The notes beneath the pieces were generated by a model. The model had not been told where the DNA came from. It was given only the letters and a program-made list of their open reading frames with translations, and did not search any database. The translations under genes and the position numbers were made by a program. Shown one piece after another: positions 28,972 to 32,005 of a DNA stretch of 32,005 bases (positions within the stretch are counted from its first letter, which is position 1; each line of letters opens with the position of its first letter). This stretch comes from Candidatus Hydrothermarchaeota archaeon (GTDB taxonomy: Archaea > Hydrothermarchaeota > Hydrothermarchaeia > Hydrothermarchaeales > BMS3B): NCBI GenBank assembly GCA_015521615.1, contig WANW01000034.1, positions 1 to 32,005 on the forward strand, given 5' to 3'.

Positions 28972-30144
28972 ATGAGAAACCTCGTACAAAAAGCGAAGGA
29001 AAATACCGAAAAGATGCAGCCCATAGAAACCCTGGACAAGGAGATAGGCGAAGCCAAGATTGTCGTCGTTGGATGCGGTGGCGCTGGTAACAACACAATA
29101 AATCGCCTTGCGCACATAGGCATAAACGGCGCCCAGCTGATTGCAATAAATACCGACAAGCAGCACCTTGCCTGCATAAAGGCAGACAAGAAAGTGCTAA
29201 TAGGTTATGAGATAACCAAGGGTCTGGGTGCCGGTGGCTACCCTGAGATTGGGGAGCAGGCAGCCATCGAAGCCAAGCCCGCGCTTAAGGACCTCCTCGA
29301 CGGTGCAGACCTGGTCTTTGTTACGGGCGGCTTAGGTGGCGGCACAGGCACGGGTTCACTTCCAGTTGTGGCGGAGGTTGCCAAGGATATAGGCGCAGTT
29401 GTCGTGGGCGCTGTGACGATGCCCTTCAAGATAGAGCGCGCCCGCATAGGAAAGGCGAAGCAGGCGCTGGTGAAGCTTCGTAAGAGCAGCGACAGCGTCG
29501 TTGTTATAGACAACAACAAGCTCCTCAGCTATGTGCCAGACCTGCCAATGAACGATGCCTTCGCCGTGGCAGATGAGGTCCTTGCGAGAATGGTGAAGGG
29601 CATAACGGAGACCATCTCACTGCCCAGTCTTGTAAACCTGGACTTTGCTGACGTGCGTGCAGTGATGCGTGAGGGTTCAAAGAACGGCATAGCAATGATA
29701 GGCCTTGGGGAGAGCGATACCCGTAACCGCGCAGAAGAGGCGGTGCTACATGCGCTGGAGAACCCGCTGCTGGAGGTGGATTACCGCGGTGCCACTGGCG
29801 CACTGGTTCACATTACCGGTGGCGAGGACCTGACTCTCGCGGAGGCCACGAAGATTGGCGAGATCGCCACAAGCTATCTGCGTGAGGACTCCAATGTCAT
29901 CTGGGGTGCCCGCATTGATCAAGAGTTCAATGGCATGGTTCAGGTCATGGTTATCATGACCGGTGTCCATTCACCCGACATAATGGGGCCCGAGGGAAGC
30001 GATATTCAGGTACCCAAGAGGGTTGAGATGTCCCGCTTCACCCGTCCAAGACAGCCCAGAATACCCTCGAGACCAGAGATGCACAACTCACCCCGCGAAG
30101 TTCCGGCGATGATCGCCAATCTGGGGATAGACTACATCTTCTAA
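28972..30144 (+). CDS. ftsZ: FtsZ cell-division GTPase (FtsZ2-like)
   Basis: The ATG at 28972 gives 390 residues. The GTPase core shows VVVGCGGAGNNTINRL, GLGAGGYPEIG, the tubulin signature GGLGGGTGTGS (around residue 121) and the later NDAFAVADEVL segment with catalytic-loop acidic residues. VTMPFKIERARIGKA and DNNKLLSYVPDLP resemble archaeal FtsZ2. A linker (from about 345) ends in LGIDYIF, the type of C-terminal tip that binds the SepF membrane anchor. FtsZ polymerises at midcell to drive division. Three small genes follow on the same strand and may be cotranscribed. Confidence 0.93.
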   Translation: MRNLVQKAKENTEKMQPIETLDKEIGEAKIVVVGCGGAGNNTINRLAHIGINGAQLIAINTDKQHLACIKADKKVLIGYEITKGLGAGGYPEIGEQAAIEAKPALKDLLDGADLVFVTGGLGGGTGTGSLPVVAEVAKDIGAVVVGAVTMPFKIERARIGKAKQALVKLRKSSDSVVVIDNNKLLSYVPDLPMNDAFAVADEVLARMVKGITETISLPSLVNLDFADVRAVMREGSKNGIAMIGLGESDTRNRAEEAVLHALENPLLEVDYRGATGALVHITGGEDLTLAEATKIGEIATSYLREDSNVIWGARIDQEFNGMVQVMVIMTGVHSPDIMGPEGSDIQVPKRVEMSRFTRPRQPRIPSRPEMHNSPREVPAMIANLGIDYIF

Positions 30145-30177
30145 TCTCTCCCCCTCCCATTTTGGGGGGTGGCAAAG

Positions 30178-30363
30178 GTGTCTGAGGTGTGTGTTTCCCA
30201 CAATGTTGGTGGATTTGAACTAAACCCAAAGCAGCGCTACCCTGCGAGGACATACTCTCTACTCTGCCTTTCCGACAGTCGGGACATCTCCAATTATGTT
30301 CTCATACCCATTGAGGGCGCAGGCTTTGTGGTGATAAAGCACGAGCTGGAAGTGGAGGAGTAG
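30178..30363 (+). CDS. Small 61-residue protein downstream of ftsZ
   Basis: GTG at 30178, seven bases after GGGGGG (30164-30169), opens 61 residues (VSEVCVSHNVGGFELNPKQR...). The more upstream GTG at 30169 overlaps the binding site. The sequence alternates strands and ends with an acidic tail (HELEVEE); no family is recognised. It begins 33 bases after the ftsZ stop and is followed three bases later by another gene on the same strand, consistent with an ftsZ-associated operon. Role unknown. Confidence 0.5.
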   Translation: MSEVCVSHNVGGFELNPKQRYPARTYSLLCLSDSRDISNYVLIPIEGAGFVVIKHELEVEE

Positions 30364-30366
30364 GCT

Positions 30367-30846
30367 ATGGTTACTCAGGAGTTGCTTAGGGAAATGGCGT
30401 GCAATGTTGTAACGAAAGGCGACTTTCTCATGCTGAACGTGGAGTTCATTGATAACAGTGACCTCAATCTCCTGCCAAAGGTTGTGGATCGCCTGCTTGA
30501 AATGAAGGGTGTCTCCACAGCGCTTGTTTACGGAATAAAGGGAGGCATGGTCTACATTGTCGGAAAGAGCAGAAGGAGGGTCAACCTCGCAGCAAAGATC
30601 GAAAAGGCCTTTCCGGAGCTGGGCAGGATTAAGGAGGCCAATGGCTACACCCTGGCGATAATTCCTCTGGGGATGCTTGGATACTTCCACAGCCAGGAGA
30701 AAATCCTGCGCGTTATAGATGAGCTTATGAACGAAGCCCTTACTGGTGGTACAGCCACACGCGGTTTTGGCACTGTCTTTGACAGGGTCGCGGATATAAA
30801 GAATCTGATAAGCCTGCCCGGGCACAGGCAGGAGGTTGTATTGTAA
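30367..30846 (+). CDS. DHHA1-like domain protein lacking a DHH catalytic domain (tentative)
   Basis: The 159-residue protein contains TALVYGIKGGMVYIVGKSRR, then VNLAAKIEKAF and KEANGYTLAIIPLG. This order resembles the DHHA1 substrate-binding domain of DHH phosphoesterases, which usually reads ..S.Rs...v.v...l...F...GGH..aAga.iplG. Here the GGH segment is replaced by KEANGY and no DHH domain precedes it, so catalytic activity is unlikely. It may bind nucleotide or RNA, or be a degenerate paralogue. It lies between two small genes downstream of ftsZ. The family assignment is tentative. Confidence 0.4.
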   Translation: MVTQELLREMACNVVTKGDFLMLNVEFIDNSDLNLLPKVVDRLLEMKGVSTALVYGIKGGMVYIVGKSRRRVNLAAKIEKAFPELGRIKEANGYTLAIIPLGMLGYFHSQEKILRVIDELMNEALTGGTATRGFGTVFDRVADIKNLISLPGHRQEVVL

Positions 30847-30860
30847 TGGGGGTGATGCGT

Positions 30861-31085
30861 GTGAAGAAGTTTGGGAATGTCTCCCACAAGGTGAATGTGA
30901 TTTTGAGTGTTTTTAAAGAGGGAGAGAAGCTCAATGGAAAGCAGATCGTGGAGCGGGTGCGGCAGCAGGGATACAAGATTACAGATTCCCACCTGAAGAT
31001 GTTTATATACTACAATATGCTACACAAACATCTGAAGAAAGAGGAGATAAACGGCGTCAACTACTACTACCCGATAAACAGGTAA
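30861..31085 (+). CDS. Small winged-helix-like protein
   Basis: Starting at GTG 30861, six bases after GGGGTG, it has 74 residues (MKKFGNVSHKVNVILSVFKE). An ATG at 30846 overlapping the upstream stop (TAATG) would add five. Pattern: helix NVILSVFKEGEKLNGKQIVE, helix RVRQQGYKITDSHLKMFIYY, then NMLHKHLKKEEINGVNYYYPI, a wing-like hairpin. Basic and short, it could bind DNA near the division genes. No closer family is recognised. Confidence 0.55.
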   Translation: MKKFGNVSHKVNVILSVFKEGEKLNGKQIVERVRQQGYKITDSHLKMFIYYNMLHKHLKKEEINGVNYYYPINR

Positions 31086-31095
31086 GCCTCTCCCT

Positions 31096-31113
31096 CTTTT
31101 TTGTTTTGTAAAA
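31096..31113 (+). terminator. T-rich terminator after the ftsZ cluster
   Basis: CTTTTTTGTTTTGTAAAA follows the stop of the winged-helix-like gene. It has no strong stem but is T-rich as expected for archaeal termination. The next 80 bases to 31192 hold only AT-rich promoter-like sequence. Confidence 0.45.
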
Positions 31114-31192
31114 TTTCTTAGTGCATAATTTTTCAGATGTAATGCGATAAGCTTTTTTGTTTTTCCGCCAATAGTTTTGTGGTGGCTGTTAA

Positions 31193-31531
31193 ATGAATGG
31201 CGGAAAAATAAATGAGATAACGGTTGAGGAAGCAATAGAAATGCTCAAAGCCGGAGACGCGGTGCTTCTGGATGTACGCACGCCTGAGGAGTACTACGAA
31301 GAGCATGTAGCAGGTGCTAAATGGATACCTCTGGATGAGCTTCCGGAGAGGCTGGAGGAGCTTGACAGGGAGAGGGCAATACTTGCATGCTTCTGCAGAA
31401 GTGGTATGAGGAGTTCCATGGCATGTGAGATACTTAAGGAGCACGGCTTTAGCAGGCTCTACAATGTGCGCGGTGGCATAACCGCCTGGAAGAAAGCAGG
31501 CTTGAAAACTGTGTCTGGCAGCAAGGTTTAA
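31193..31531 (+). CDS. Single-domain rhodanese
   Basis: The 112-residue cytoplasmic rhodanese has ITVEEAIEMLKAGDAVLLDV, RTPEEYYEEHVAGAKWIPLD, and the active loop CFCRSGMRSS. The catalytic Cys is the second of CFC, with Arg residues in the loop. A C-terminal YNVRGGITAWKKAGL closes the fold. It transfers sulfane sulfur to acceptors such as TusA. It lacks a signal peptide, unlike the secreted enzyme at 16024-17187. It lies 60 bases upstream of the oxidase subunit and on the same strand. Confidence 0.93.
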   Translation: MNGGKINEITVEEAIEMLKAGDAVLLDVRTPEEYYEEHVAGAKWIPLDELPERLEELDRERAILACFCRSGMRSSMACEILKEHGFSRLYNVRGGITAWKKAGLKTVSGSKV

Positions 31532-31591
31532 GTTGCAGCCTCCTCATATTTACTATGGGAGGTGTCCCCATAACCGCCGAGAGGGAGGAGA

Positions 31592-32005
31592 TTGGGCGGA
31601 GATTCTGACACCGCCGCCAAGTGGCTCTTCATCTCAGCCGTCGCCTGGCTGGGTGCGGCTGTTACCGTAGCCCTGATTCTGGCGGTAAAGTTCGTCTTTC
31701 CCGAGTTTCTCTCGGGCCACGCACCCCTGCAGTTCGGCAGGCTCAGGCCGGTGCACATCACCTTAGCCGCCTTCGGGTGGCTCTCCATGGTTCAGGTGGG
31801 TATGGCGTACTACACCGTGCCCAGGTTAGCCAGGGTGGAGCTGCACAGCCAGCGCTTAGCGAAGCTGAGCGTGCTCCTCTGGAACCTCTTTCTCATCCTC
31901 GCAGCCCTCACTTTGCTCGCCGGCATGACCCAGGGCAGGGAGTATGCGGAGCTCATCTACCCCCTTGACCTGCTCTTCCTTGCCCTCCTCGCCCTGGTGG
32001 CGTAC
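31592..32005 (+). CDS. 5' part of a haem-copper oxidase subunit I (cbb3/NOR type)
   Basis: From a TTG at 31592, preceded by GAGGGAGGAG, 138 codons run open to the window end. The sequence has helices KWLFISAVAWLGAAVTVALI and the pattern FGRLRPVHITLAAFGWLSMV followed by GMAYYTVPRL. This RLRPxH...YYxVPRL order is typical of CcoN or NorB, with the His as a low-spin haem ligand. It would reduce O2 or NO at the membrane and need a copper centre, which the NosL proteins could supply. The start is uncertain because an in-frame stop at 31571 limits extension and no ATG is in frame nearby. Low-confidence distinction between oxidase and NO reductase. Confidence 0.72.
   Translation, partial: MGGDSDTAAKWLFISAVAWLGAAVTVALILAVKFVFPEFLSGHAPLQFGRLRPVHITLAAFGWLSMVQVGMAYYTVPRLARVELHSQRLAKLSVLLWNLFLILAALTLLAGMTQGREYAELIYPLDLLFLALLALVAY

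Noticed and set aside
31554-31607. ATG-initiated 17-codon ORF just before the oxidase gene, hinting at a frameshifted start
   Set aside because: Its product (MGGVPITAEREEIGRRF) is not hydrophobic and does not extend the oxidase family N-terminus. A TTG start with a ribosome site explains the oxidase without a frameshift.
1-32005. tRNA, rRNA, CRISPR arrays and insertion sequences
   Set aside because: I looked for TPsiC-like GTTCGAAT contexts, regularly spaced 25-40-base repeats, and transposase motifs with terminal repeats. Only isolated matches were seen (for example TGTTCGAACA at 3859-3868, a short palindrome), none with supporting structure.

Overview
The window reads as a chromosomal segment of an archaeon, probably a thermophilic, respiring member of the Euryarchaeota. 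The evidence is: AT-rich TATA boxes about 25 bases upstream of starts (several apparently leaderless), strong AGGAGGTGA-type ribosome binding sites, CofD of coenzyme F420 synthesis, an archaeal FtsZ, TrmB and NikR regulators, a VapBC pair, and a CGP-CTERM-like surface anchor. I cannot place the genus. Archaeoglobales-like or Hydrothermarchaeota-like lineages would fit.

Layout. 1-1140: left-edge gene fragment, a TACTAAC-rich divergent control region, two tiny ORFs and a VapBC toxin-antitoxin pair. 1181-4849 (minus): a NosL-like copper lipoprotein with a Met-rich tail, a Tat-exported split-Soret-like protein with one CxxCH haem motif, and two paralogous membrane-anchored winged-helix proteins. 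4951-6486 (plus): a PQQ-type beta-propeller lipoprotein and a JAMM metalloprotease. 6480-10100 (minus): a tightly coupled five-gene operon of a second NosL-like lipoprotein, a small four-Cys protein, an FtsX/MacB-type permease, its ATPase, and a Cys-containing polytopic membrane protein. 10277-12157 (plus): a divergent, paralogous permease/ATPase pair.

12283-17187 (plus) is a sulfur region. It has an operon of LysR regulator, V4R-like protein, TusA and a split YeeE/TsuA-type sulfur-compound transporter, then a thioredoxin-like lipoprotein and a secreted two-domain rhodanese with a CGP-CTERM-like anchor. 17383-20500: an FAD amine-oxidase-like enzyme coupled to a B12-binding radical SAM enzyme, then a 42-residue gene. 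20519-23472 (minus): AmrS-type radical SAM protein, roadblock protein, DUF2226-like protein, DsrE2 and a second TusA. 23560-24733: TrmB and NikR regulators, overlapping. 24791-28184: CofD, a cation exchanger, a CitG-like enzyme and a DUF447 flavoprotein. 28972-31085: FtsZ and three small downstream genes. 31193-32005: a single-domain rhodanese and the start of a cbb3/NOR-type haem-copper oxidase subunit I.

Two themes link the segment. One is extracytoplasmic copper/redox maturation (two NosL proteins, ABC exporters, a cytochrome and a haem-copper oxidase). The other is sulfane-sulfur handling (two TusA, DsrE2, YeeE halves, two rhodaneses). A repeated upstream motif, AAYRYG reiterated every 10 bp, precedes both NosL genes and the cytochrome, with a weaker version before the secreted rhodanese. 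It suggests a shared, undescribed regulon. No tRNA, rRNA, CRISPR array or insertion sequence was recognised.
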